A stretch of DNA of 64,000 bases from NCBI GenBank assembly GCA_014654455.1, contig JACWCY010000002.1, forward strand, positions 1 through 64,000. Direction: 5' to 3'. This DNA is from Pelagibacterales bacterium SAG-MED01. Lineage in GTDB: Bacteria; Pseudomonadota; Alphaproteobacteria; Pelagibacterales; Pelagibacteraceae. The notes under the pieces are model-generated. The model saw only the letters and a list, made by a program, of their open reading frames with translations, had not been told where the DNA came from and made no database searches. Positions 35,614 to 46,069 of this stretch are shown here, piece by piece. Each line of letters opens with the position of its first letter. The stretch's first letter is position 1. Made by a program: the position numbers and the translations under genes.

Positions 35614-36547
35614 AGAGTTAAAAATATTATTATCTGCCCCAAGAGGTTTTTGTGCTGGTGTTGAAAGAGCTATAGAAATTGTTGAAAAATCTATCGAGAA
35701 ATATGGTGCACCAGTTTATGTTCGACATGAAATAGTTCATAATAAATTTGTAGTTGATGATTTAAAAAGCAAAGGTGCCATTTTTGTAGAAGAGCTTGAA
35801 GAAATAGAGGATAAATCAAGACCAGTTATTTTTTCTGCTCACGGCGTTCCAAAAAAAATACCAGAAGATGCTAAAAATTATAATATGACTTATGTTGATG
35901 CCACATGTCCACTTGTCTCAAAAGTACATAGAGAGGCTGAAAATCTTTATAAAGCTGGTTATCATTTAGTTTTAATTGGACATGAAAATCATCCTGAAGT
36001 TATTGGGACAATGGGTCAGTTACCTGAAGGCTCTATCGATCTTATTCAAAATGAAATTGAAGCAAAAAAATATTCTTCTAAAGATAAAAAAAAAATTGCT
36101 TACGTAACTCAAACAACTTTATCAGTGGATGACACAAAAGAAATGATCGAAATATTAAAGGGTAAATTTCCTCATATACGAGAGCCATTAAAAGAGGATA
36201 TATGCTACGCTACAACAAATAGACAAATGGCTGTTAAGAATATTGCAAAAAAATGTGATTTATTTTTTATAATAGGTAGTAGAAATTCATCTAACTCTGT
36301 AAGACTTGTTGAAGTTGCTAAAAAATCGGGTTGTTTAAATTCTCTATTAATTCATTCGGAAAGTGAAATTCCGTTTGATTTAATTAAAGACTCAAACACA
36401 ATAGGTATTTCATCAGGAGCATCAGCGCCTGAAATCTTGGTTGATAATTTTATAAAAGAATTAAAAAATAGATTTACCGTCAGTATAAATGAAGTAGAAA
36501 TAATAAAAGAAGACGTTGTTTTCAAAGTTCCAAATAAATTAAATTAA
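35603..36547 (+). CDS. ispH: 4-hydroxy-3-methylbut-2-enyl diphosphate reductase
   Basis: Last MEP enzyme; makes isopentenyl and dimethylallyl diphosphate using a [4Fe-4S] cluster. From ATG 35603 the protein is 314 aa. Cluster cysteines are C17 (GFCAGVERA), C102 (DATCPLVSKVH) and C201 (CYATTNRQ); HENHPEVIGT is also conserved. A TTG nine bases upstream is less likely. It follows blh with an overlap, tying precursor supply to carotenoid synthesis, while ispH-thrB-rnhA is the usual alphaproteobacterial order. Confidence 0.96.
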   Translation: MKNKELKILLSAPRGFCAGVERAIEIVEKSIEKYGAPVYVRHEIVHNKFVVDDLKSKGAIFVEELEEIEDKSRPVIFSAHGVPKKIPEDAKNYNMTYVDATCPLVSKVHREAENLYKAGYHLVLIGHENHPEVIGTMGQLPEGSIDLIQNEIEAKKYSSKDKKKIAYVTQTTLSVDDTKEMIEILKGKFPHIREPLKEDICYATTNRQMAVKNIAKKCDLFFIIGSRNSSNSVRLVEVAKKSGCLNSLLIHSESEIPFDLIKDSNTIGISSGASAPEILVDNFIKELKNRFTVSINEVEIIKEDVVFKVPNKLN

Positions 36548-36548
36548 A

Positions 36549-37514
36549 ATGGCAGTTTATACAAAGATAGATAAAAAAGATATTTCTTATATCAACCAAA
36601 AATTTAAAGTTGAAAAAATTATTAATTTTAAAGGTATCAAGCAAGGAATTGAAAATACAAATTATTTATTAAAATCAAAAAAAAATAAATTTATATTAAC
36701 AATTTTTGAAAAAAGAGTTTCTAAAAAAGAAATACCATTTTTTATGAAATTGATGGATAAATTAAATGACTCTAAGATTAATTGTCCAAAACCTCTAATA
36801 AATAAAAATGGAAATTATCTAATTAAGATAAAAAATAAAACAGCTTGTATTGTTTCCTTCCTTGAGGGAAAGGATAAAAAATCACTAAATCTAAAAAACT
36901 GTTATGATATAGGCAAAATAATTGCACAAATGCATTTAACTACAGAAAAAATTAAACTTTACAGAAAAAATTCTATGGGTATTAAAAATTTAAATCCATT
37001 ATTAAATAGTATCAAATTTAAATCAAAAAAATTTACTAATATAGATAAATTTTTAAAAGTTAATTTTAGAGATATAAAAAAAAAATGGCCAAAAAGTTTA
37101 CCTAATGGAATAATTCATGGTGATTTATTTATAGATAATATTTTTTTTAAAAATAACAAATTATCAGGAATTATTGATTTTTACTTTGCTGCAAATGATT
37201 ATTTTATGTATGAAATTGCTATTTGTGTTAACGCCTTGTGTTTTGATAAAAAAAATTCAAAATTTATAATTAATAAGAAAAAGATTAAAAATTTAATTAA
37301 AGGATATGAAGCAATCAAAAAAATTTCAAACAAAGAAAAAAAATCACTAAATATTTTATGTCGTGCTGCTTCATTAAGGTATTTTCTCACAAGACTTTAT
37401 GATTATACAAATACTCCTAAAACAGCATTAATTAAAATTAAAGATCCAAGAGAATATTACCAAAAACTTGTTATACACAATAATTTAAATACTTATAAAG
37501 ATTATTTAAAATAA
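36549..37514 (+). CDS. thrB: homoserine kinase (APH-fold type)
   Basis: Phosphorylates homoserine for threonine synthesis. The 321-aa protein is not of the GHMP type but of the aminoglycoside phosphotransferase fold used in alphaproteobacteria: VYTKIDKKDI start, KQGIENTNYLL, catalytic loop IIHGDLFIDNIFF and GIIDFYFAAND. ThrC, the next enzyme, is encoded at 38.4 kb on the other strand. Its stop overlaps the rnhA ATG (TAATG). Very lysine- and asparagine-rich, as expected at this base composition. Confidence 0.93.
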   Translation: MAVYTKIDKKDISYINQKFKVEKIINFKGIKQGIENTNYLLKSKKNKFILTIFEKRVSKKEIPFFMKLMDKLNDSKINCPKPLINKNGNYLIKIKNKTACIVSFLEGKDKKSLNLKNCYDIGKIIAQMHLTTEKIKLYRKNSMGIKNLNPLLNSIKFKSKKFTNIDKFLKVNFRDIKKKWPKSLPNGIIHGDLFIDNIFFKNNKLSGIIDFYFAANDYFMYEIAICVNALCFDKKNSKFIINKKKIKNLIKGYEAIKKISNKEKKSLNILCRAASLRYFLTRLYDYTNTPKTALIKIKDPREYYQKLVIHNNLNTYKDYLK

Positions 37515-37939
37515 TGATTAAGATTTATACTGATGGTTCTTGTTTGGAAAATCCTGGAAACGGAGGTTGGGCAGCAATCATAAATGATAATGGAAATATT
37601 AAGAAGATTAGTGGAAGTGAAAAAAGTACTACAAACAATAGAATGGAATTAATGGCTCCTATCAATGCTTTAAAAGATATGGAACCTAAAAATGAAATCG
37701 AGGTTTATACTGACTCCCAGTATGTGAAACTTGGGATAACTGAATGGATCAATACTTGGATTAAAAATAGTTGGAAAACTTCAAAAAAAGAAGATGTAAA
37801 AAATAAAGATTTATGGCTTAAACTATATAATCTCAACCAATCATTAAATATTAAATGGAATTGGGTTAAAGCTCATGCAGGTGATGCATTGAATGAAGAG
37901 GTTGATTTGTTAGCTAAAAAAGCAGCTAATTTAGATTAA
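37514..37939 (+). CDS. rnhA: ribonuclease HI
   Basis: Cuts RNA in RNA-DNA hybrids. The 141-aa length is normal. Catalytic acids lie in IYTDGSCLENPG (D), NNRMELMAPI (E) and EVYTDSQYV (D), with the final aspartate in the EEVDLLAKK region and H in KAHAGDALNE. Its last nine bases overlap the end of the convergent peroxiredoxin gene. It closes the long plus-strand gene run. Confidence 0.96.
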   Translation: MIKIYTDGSCLENPGNGGWAAIINDNGNIKKISGSEKSTTNNRMELMAPINALKDMEPKNEIEVYTDSQYVKLGITEWINTWIKNSWKTSKKEDVKNKDLWLKLYNLNQSLNIKWNWVKAHAGDALNEEVDLLAKKAANLD

Positions 37940-38416
37940 TTTCAAAAAATTTTCAGCTGCCGATATTTCACAAGAGCCAGTATCTTTTTCTTCTTGTAAT
38001 TTTATTATTGTCATATCATCAACTAACATTGTGTATCTGTTAGATCTAATACCTAGCCCTCTTCCAGTTTTATCTACCTCAGCTCCAATTGCTTTAGTAA
38101 AATTTAAAAATGGGTCACCCATCATTATAATCTTATCACCAACATTATTTTCTTTGCCCCAAGCATTCATAACAAATGGATCGTTCACCGACATGCATAT
38201 AATATGGTCAATTCCTTGGTCTTTATATTGTTGATGCATATTTACGTATCCTGGTAAATGTTTAGCAGAACAGACTGATGTGTAAGCTCCAGGTAAACCA
38301 AAAATTACAGCTTTTTTACTCTTCAATAGCTCATGAATATTTTTTCTAGTTGGTTCACCGTTTTCTAAAACAAAGATTTCAGAATTAGGTAATTTATCAT
38401 TTTCTTTTAATTTCAT
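37931..38416 (-). CDS. peroxiredoxin (Prx5 type)
   Basis: Reduces hydrogen peroxide and organic peroxides. The 161-aa protein has the active-site segment GLPGAYTSVCSAKHLPGY with peroxidatic C49. The Prx5 family has PGAFTPxCS here, so Y and S are mild variations. Other cysteines at about 76 and 151 might resolve the sulfenic acid. Such proteins often use glutaredoxin or glutathione, which is inference here. The ATG overlaps the thrC stop. Confidence 0.9.
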   Translation of the reverse strand: MKLKENDKLPNSEIFVLENGEPTRKNIHELLKSKKAVIFGLPGAYTSVCSAKHLPGYVNMHQQYKDQGIDHIICMSVNDPFVMNAWGKENNVGDKIIMMGDPFLNFTKAIGAEVDKTGRGLGIRSNRYTMLVDDMTIIKLQEEKDTGSCEISAAENFLKLI

Positions 38417-39795
38417 TAAATTTTTTCTTTAATATATTTTTTGATTTTAGTTAGGTTGTTATCAATTATATCATAATTTTCTTTTTCATCCACAACAAAT
38501 GCTAACTCATTTGGCAATTCAGCTTTAAGATTTATTGCTTTTTCTATTGCATCAGGAAACTTACAGGGATGCGCTGTTGCTAATACAACGTTGTTTCCTT
38601 TAAGATCAACTTTATCAAAAGCACCATATCCAATTGCACTGTGAGGATCTAAAATTATGTTAAACTTTTTATAAACAGTCTTAATAGTTTTTAAAACTTC
38701 ATTTTCATTCATTCTTGAAGATAGAAAATCAATATTGATTTTATCTAAACTTTCTTTATCAATTATATATTTCCCTTTTTCCTTAATGCTCATCATGGCC
38801 TCAATAGTTTTTTCATCACTGTGATTTTTTAAATCATAAATTAGCCTTTCAAAATTACTTGCTATTTGAATATCCATACTTGGAGAAATAGTCTCCAAAA
38901 CATTTTCTATATCGTATGTACCATTGGAAATTGCTCTATATAAAATATCATTTTGATTTGTTGCTACAATAAACTTATTAATTGGAAGTCCAATTTTTTT
39001 TGCAAGATATCCCGCATAAACATCTCCGAAGTTTCCAGTTGGGACTGAAAAATTAACTGGCTTCTCATTGTCTTCAATCAAAAAATAACTGTAAAAATAG
39101 TATACACTTTGAGCAATTATTCTAGCCCAATTGATTGAATTAACTCCTGACATTTTAATTTCTTTTGAAAAAGGTTTGTCTGCAAACATTGCTTTAACTA
39201 AATTTTGGCAATCATCAAAATTTCCCTCTACAGCAATATTAAAAACATTTTTTTCTTTACTAGTAGTCATTAGTTTTCTTTGAACCGGCGATATTCGATT
39301 GTTAGGATGAAGAACAAAAATATTAACATTACTTTTACCTTTGATAGCATCAATAGCCGCAGCACCTGTATCTCCAGAAGTAGCAACAACTATATTTACT
39401 TTCTCGTTTTTATTATTTAGATAATATTCATAAAAATTGCCCAGAAGCTGCATAGCGATATCTTTAAAAGCTAGAGTTGGCCCATGAAATAATTCAAGCA
39501 CAGATCGATCCCCAACTTTGATGAGCTCAACTACATTTTTTTTTCTAAAAACTGAGTAAGATTTATCAATGATTTTACTCAAATCAACTTTACTCATAAA
39601 ATCACCAATGAAGGGATAAATAATTTTTTTTGCTAAATCTTTGTATTCAAGGTTTTTTAATTCAAGTAAATCTTTTTGACTGTATTTATGGAGTGATTTT
39701 GGAATAAATAAACCTCCATCATCTGCCAACCCTTTGATAAAAACATCCTTAAACTTAAAGCTGTTTGAGCTATTTCTAGTACTTATGTAGTTCAT
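38416..39795 (-). CDS. thrC: threonine synthase
   Basis: PLP enzyme converting O-phosphohomoserine to threonine. The 459-aa protein is the long type, with NYISTRNSS at the start, the PLP lysine in HGPTLAFKDIAMQ and the phosphate loop ATSGDTGAAAIDAI. SVPTGNFGDVYAGY is also conserved. It is transcribed after the oxidase genes, with one base between it and surf1. thrB lies 1 kb away on the other strand. Confidence 0.96.
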   Translation of the reverse strand: MNYISTRNSSNSFKFKDVFIKGLADDGGLFIPKSLHKYSQKDLLELKNLEYKDLAKKIIYPFIGDFMSKVDLSKIIDKSYSVFRKKNVVELIKVGDRSVLELFHGPTLAFKDIAMQLLGNFYEYYLNNKNEKVNIVVATSGDTGAAAIDAIKGKSNVNIFVLHPNNRISPVQRKLMTTSKEKNVFNIAVEGNFDDCQNLVKAMFADKPFSKEIKMSGVNSINWARIIAQSVYYFYSYFLIEDNEKPVNFSVPTGNFGDVYAGYLAKKIGLPINKFIVATNQNDILYRAISNGTYDIENVLETISPSMDIQIASNFERLIYDLKNHSDEKTIEAMMSIKEKGKYIIDKESLDKINIDFLSSRMNENEVLKTIKTVYKKFNIILDPHSAIGYGAFDKVDLKGNNVVLATAHPCKFPDAIEKAINLKAELPNELAFVVDEKENYDIIDNNLTKIKKYIKEKI

Positions 39796-40449
39796 TTAAT
39801 AATTCTTTTTTCTAAAATATAAATATAGCAAAAGAATTGAAATCGCTAATGAAAACCAAGTAATCGCATATTTTTTATGATTATTGGAAATATTAGCAGT
39901 AATTTTTTTTGGTTTTGGAAATTGGTAATTTCCATCTAAATAAATTATATATTTGGAAAATTCTTTTCCAGTATATTTCGAAATGTCATTTCTGTTCAAA
40001 CTAAACCAATAATTTTCTTTAATATCATTGTCTGGTTTAAAAATATTTTTTCTACCCTGCAATTTTAAAGTTCCAATAATATTTTTTTCATCAAAAAAAT
40101 TTATTTCTTGAGAACCTTTTTTTTCAAATGGTATCCAGCCTCTATTAATTAAATAATTTTCATTATCAATTAAAATTGGATTTACTACTTCAAAACCTGG
40201 TGTTCCATTAATATTTAAATTATACAAATAAATTTGTTTATCAAAATTTATAGATCCAGTTGTTTTAATTTTTAAATAATTTTCTTGATTAGACTGGGTT
40301 AATTCAACGGGAGGTTTTTTTAAAGAATTTTCAATTTCTAAAATAAGATTATTTTTCCAATTCATACGAATTATTTGCCACGAACCTAATGTTATAAAAA
40401 CTAATATGAAAAAAATTATAAAAACTGAAAATAAAAACTTATGTTTCAA
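39796..40449 (-). CDS. SURF1-family cytochrome oxidase assembly protein
   Basis: Inner-membrane factor that helps insert haem a into subunit I of cytochrome c oxidase. The 217-aa protein has one helix at each end (about 4-24 and 193-212), the SURF1 layout, with LGSWQIIRMNWK after helix 1 and NRGWIPF in the middle. The start codon is TTG at 40449. No ATG lies upstream in frame, and the next Met is after the first helix, so TTG is likely. It is ten bases behind ctaE. Confidence 0.88.
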   Translation of the reverse strand: MKHKFLFSVFIIFFILVFITLGSWQIIRMNWKNNLILEIENSLKKPPVELTQSNQENYLKIKTTGSINFDKQIYLYNLNINGTPGFEVVNPILIDNENYLINRGWIPFEKKGSQEINFFDEKNIIGTLKLQGRKNIFKPDNDIKENYWFSLNRNDISKYTGKEFSKYIIYLDGNYQFPKPKKITANISNNHKKYAITWFSLAISILLLYLYFRKKNY

Positions 40450-40459
40450 GGATCAAAAA

Positions 40460-41248
40460 TTAACTTCCCCAAATATAAATTGCAGCAAATAGAAACAGCC
40501 AAACCACATCGACAAAATGCCAGTACCAGGCTGCTGCTTCAAATCCAAAATGGTGATCTTTATTAAAATGACCTCTTTTACCTCTAAACAAACATACCGC
40601 TAAAAATATAGTTCCAACAAGTACATGGAAACCATGAAATCCTGTTGCCATATAAAATACTGATCCATAAATATGATCTGCAAAAGAAAATGATGCGTGC
40701 TGATATTCATATATTTGTAAGAGAGTGAAGCAAAACCCTAAAATAACAGTCAACCATAAACCTTGAATAAAACTTTTTCTATCATCTTCTAGAAGAGCAT
40801 GATGAGACCATGTTACTGTCGTACCTGATAACAATAAGATTAAAGTATTTATTAATGGAATATCCCAAGGATCAAAAGTTTCAATATCTTTTGGTGGCCA
40901 AACATTGCCAGTAAATTCATTTGGAAAAAGACTAGCATCAAAATAAGCCCAAAACCATGCAACAAAAAACATAACCTCTGAAGCGATGAAGAGTGTCATT
41001 CCATAACGATGATGAATTTGAACTACAGGTGTATGATGTCCTTGATGTTCAGCTTCTATAACAACATCTCTAAACCACATATAAGCACCATAAATTAACA
41101 AAGCAAAACCTAGATACATTCCCCAAGATACTTCTGTATGAAGATAATAAACTGATCCTAAAGCCAAAACTAAACATGAAAAAGAAGTGTAAATAGGCCA
41201 AGGACTTGGGTCTACTAAGTGATAATCATGTTTTTTTTCAGCTGACAT
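40460..41248 (-). CDS. ctaE: cytochrome c oxidase subunit III
   Basis: Seven-helix subunit of the aa3 oxidase that stabilises the core. The 262-aa protein opens with KHDYHLVDPSPWPI and has WFRDVVIEAEHQGHHT, SEVMFFVAWFWAYFDASL, the GFHGFHVLVGT motif and WHFVDVVWLFLF at the end, all typical. It lies between ctaG and surf1 in the standard order. Confidence 0.98.
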   Translation of the reverse strand: MSAEKKHDYHLVDPSPWPIYTSFSCLVLALGSVYYLHTEVSWGMYLGFALLIYGAYMWFRDVVIEAEHQGHHTPVVQIHHRYGMTLFIASEVMFFVAWFWAYFDASLFPNEFTGNVWPPKDIETFDPWDIPLINTLILLLSGTTVTWSHHALLEDDRKSFIQGLWLTVILGFCFTLLQIYEYQHASFSFADHIYGSVFYMATGFHGFHVLVGTIFLAVCLFRGKRGHFNKDHHFGFEAAAWYWHFVDVVWLFLFAAIYIWGS

Positions 41249-41257
41249 TTTTTCGAA

Positions 41258-41791
41258 TTATGATTGTTTATAGTAATCTGTCGAGAAAAAAGTATACGAC
41301 ATAGTTACATCTTCCAAATTTTTTGTTTTAGGATCATTGACCATTTCAGGATCCAAATAAAAAATCATAACATAAGTAGCCTTTTCTCCAGCTTTTAATT
41401 CTTGTTTTTCAAAGCAGAAACAACCTAGTTTGCTATAATATTTACCAAAACTTGAAGGTGAAACATTAAAGCTTGCTACTCCAGCCGTGTGTTCATTGCT
41501 ATAATTTGTTACCTCAAACTCTATTTTGTTAACTTGGCCCACTTTCACGTCAATAACATTTGATTTAGCTTTAAAGTCCCAAGGCAGATTGTTAACGTTA
41601 GTATCAAACCTAACGCTCACAACTTTATTCAATACTATTTTTGGTGCATTATTAGATATTTGAGTAGTTCCCCCAAAACCAGTTACTCTACAAAACAAAT
41701 CATACAAAGGAACAGCGGCATAAGATAAGCCTAACATCAGAACAAAAATTCCAGATAATATTAATGGGGTTAATTTCTTTTTTTGTATCAT
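41258..41791 (-). CDS. ctaG: cytochrome c oxidase assembly protein CtaG (Cox11)
   Basis: Copper chaperone that delivers the CuB atom to subunit I. The 177-aa protein has an N-terminal anchor (about 9-28), then SYAAVPLYDLFCRVTGFGG (C34) and the copper motif CFCF with C124 and C126. Most of the protein is periplasmic. The ATG overlaps the TGA of the small upstream gene (ATGA). Confidence 0.96.
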   Translation of the reverse strand: MIQKKKLTPLILSGIFVLMLGLSYAAVPLYDLFCRVTGFGGTTQISNNAPKIVLNKVVSVRFDTNVNNLPWDFKAKSNVIDVKVGQVNKIEFEVTNYSNEHTAGVASFNVSPSSFGKYYSKLGCFCFEKQELKAGEKATYVMIFYLDPEMVNDPKTKNLEDVTMSYTFFSTDYYKQS

Positions 41792-41913
41792 ATCGATCTA
41801 TCAAATACACCTGTGTTATATAAAGTAAAAAAGAAAAGAAAAATCATAAAAGCAATTATTCCTAAAGCAGTTAATATATTTTTCCTTTTCATTTTTTTAT
41901 CTGGAATTATCAT
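41788..41913 (-). CDS. 41-codon CoxF-like small membrane protein
   Basis: A 41-aa open frame fills the gap between ctaB and ctaG. It starts with MIIPDKKMKRKN, has one hydrophobic helix (about 13-31, ILTALGIIAFMIFLFFFT) and ends NTGVFDRSI. Both ends use ATGA overlaps: its ATG overlaps the ctaB stop and its TGA overlaps the ctaG start. In other alphaproteobacteria a short one-helix gene (coxF) occupies this spot, with a basic N-terminus and one helix. Function is unknown, probably oxidase assembly. The exact fit between neighbours is the main evidence that it is translated. Confidence 0.78.
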   Translation of the reverse strand: MIIPDKKMKRKNILTALGIIAFMIFLFFFTLYNTGVFDRSI

Positions 41914-42821
41914 ATGATCTTATCTATCAGAAAAAGGACAAAAACCAAAAACAAATATAGTATAGAATATCCAAATATCGATTTTGCTTTTTTAGGGTTA
42001 AATTTGTTTTTCTTAAAGTTATAAAGTTCATAGCATAAAAAATTATAATAAAAAGTTAACAATAGTGAGGGTATCAAAAAAGTTAACCCTACAAAATTTA
42101 TCAAATATGGAAAAATAATTACAGGTAACATTAGTAAAGAATAAACAAAAATATTTATTTTGGTGCTTTCGACTCCATTAGTTAAAGGAAGCATAGGTAT
42201 ATTAGCTTTTTTATAATCGTCAGACTTATACAAGCTCAATGCCCAAAAATGTGATGGCGTCCAAAAAAATATGATTAAGAAAAAAGCTAGTGGTTCAATT
42301 GATAAAGAGCCTGTTGCAATGGTCCATCCAATAACTGGAGGAAATGCACCTGCAGCTCCTCCAATAACAATGTTTTGTGGCGTTCTTCTTTTTAACCAAA
42401 TTGTATAAACAAAAACATAAAATAGAATAGTTAGAAGTAATATTGCTGCTGAAATTCTATTTGAGAAATAATCTAAAGCTACTACAGAAATAATAGATAG
42501 TGTAACACCAAAAATCAGAGCTTGATTCTTATTTACCTTTCCAGTCGGTATTGGTCTTAAACATGTTCTTGTCATTAAAGCATCAAGATCTGACTCATAC
42601 CACATATTAAGCGCTCCAGCAGCACCTGCTCCTAGGGAAACTAATAAAATTCCTACTATAGCGTCTTTTGTTGATACAAGATTTGGTGAAGTTAAAAGAC
42701 CTACCGCACAAGTAAAAATTACCAATGACATTACTCTTGGCTTCATTAATTTAAATAGTTCAGAAAAATTAAATAAATCTTCCTGACTTAAACTTCTTTT
42801 TTTTAACCTTGAATTACTCAT
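41910..42821 (-). CDS. ctaB: protohaem IX farnesyltransferase (haem O synthase)
   Basis: Adds farnesyl to haem B, making haem O, the precursor of haem A for the oxidase. The 303-aa UbiA-superfamily protein has about eight helices and the motifs NMWYESDLDALMTRTCLRPIP (the NxxxDxxxD site), KRRTPQNIVIGGAAGAFPP and FFWTPSHFWALSLYKSDDYKKA. It sits between ctaD and coxF. The farnesyl donor comes from the pathway ending with IspH. The enzyme that makes haem A (ctaA) is not in the window. Confidence 0.97.
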   Translation of the reverse strand: MSNSRLKKRSLSQEDLFNFSELFKLMKPRVMSLVIFTCAVGLLTSPNLVSTKDAIVGILLVSLGAGAAGALNMWYESDLDALMTRTCLRPIPTGKVNKNQALIFGVTLSIISVVALDYFSNRISAAILLLTILFYVFVYTIWLKRRTPQNIVIGGAAGAFPPVIGWTIATGSLSIEPLAFFLIIFFWTPSHFWALSLYKSDDYKKANIPMLPLTNGVESTKINIFVYSLLMLPVIIFPYLINFVGLTFLIPSLLLTFYYNFLCYELYNFKKNKFNPKKAKSIFGYSILYLFLVFVLFLIDKII

Positions 42822-42841
42822 TTATATTTTTAGCTCTTTTA

Positions 42842-45291
<2,450 letters not shown>

Positions 45292-45316
45292 TTACCTAGC
45301 TATATAAAGCTCTTTT

Positions 45317-45341
45317 GCGAAAATTACACTTTAGTTTTCGC
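45317..45341. repeat. 7-bp inverted repeat upstream of ctaC
   Basis: GCGAAAA (45317-45323) and TTTTCGC (45335-45341) form perfect arms around an 11-base loop, midway between the rsmE stop and the ctaC start. No T run follows the hairpin on the transcribed strand, so it is not an ordinary terminator. An operator or a hairpin in the ctaC leader is possible. Confidence 0.5.
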
Positions 45342-45350
45342 GACAATTTA

Positions 45351-46052
45351 TCAATTAATCACATAATTTACGATCGAAATTGCAGATATGATCGCGGTTT
45401 CTGACCTTAAAATATTCTCATTAATTTTAATCGGCTGAACACCCTTAAAGGAGAGAATCTTCTCTCTTTCAGTCTCTGAAAAATCTCCTTCTGGACCTAT
45501 GATTATACAAACAGGCTTATCTGTAAATTTGGATTTATCAACTTTATTAATATTTGAGTTTAAATCTGTAAAAATTAGATCCATCGAATTTTTTTTTAAA
45601 AGACTTTTTAAATCCTGGGCGTCTTCAATTGTTGGTACATTGATACGGTTTGATTGTTCACTCGCTTCAATTACAATTTTTTCAAAACGTTCTTTATTAA
45701 TTTTTCTAACCACTGTTCGGTCAAAAATAATTGGTAAAAATTTTGTTACTCCAAGCTCTGTTGCTTTTTGAATCATAAAGTTTTGATAATTTGATTTAAT
45801 AGGAGAAAAAGCTAACCATAACTCTTTTATACTTTCTTTTTGTTTTATTTGCTTAGTAGTTTTAAATTCAACAATATTTTTTGATACTCCTAAAATTTTT
45901 GCCTCCCACTCTCCACTTTTGTTAAATAAAGAAAAAACTTCATTTTCTTTCACTCTCATTACTTTGTTTAAATAGTGTGATTGAGACTTGTCTAATTTAT
46001 CAGTTATGTCAGTCGATAATGCCGCTGAAAAAAATAATCTAATATTACTCAT
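45351..46052 (-). CDS. rsmE: 16S rRNA (uracil-1498-N3)-methyltransferase
   Basis: SPOUT enzyme that methylates U1498 of 16S rRNA. The 233-aa protein has an N-terminal PUA-like domain (MSNIRLFFS, HYLNKVMRVKENE) and the knot motifs IIGPEGDFSETE and LRSETAIISAISIV. ATELGVTKFLPIIFDRTV is also conserved. It is the first gene of the minus-strand block, 17 bases from the divergent HAD gene. Confidence 0.95.
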   Translation of the reverse strand: MSNIRLFFSAALSTDITDKLDKSQSHYLNKVMRVKENEVFSLFNKSGEWEAKILGVSKNIVEFKTTKQIKQKESIKELWLAFSPIKSNYQNFMIQKATELGVTKFLPIIFDRTVVRKINKERFEKIVIEASEQSNRINVPTIEDAQDLKSLLKKNSMDLIFTDLNSNINKVDKSKFTDKPVCIIIGPEGDFSETEREKILSFKGVQPIKINENILRSETAIISAISIVNYVIN

Positions 46053-46069
46053 TTATGTTAAGTTAGTTT

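Noticed and set aside
45317..45341. Reading the ctaC upstream inverted repeat as an intrinsic terminator of rsmE
   Set aside because: The bases after the hairpin on the transcribed strand are AAAAGAG, not a T run.
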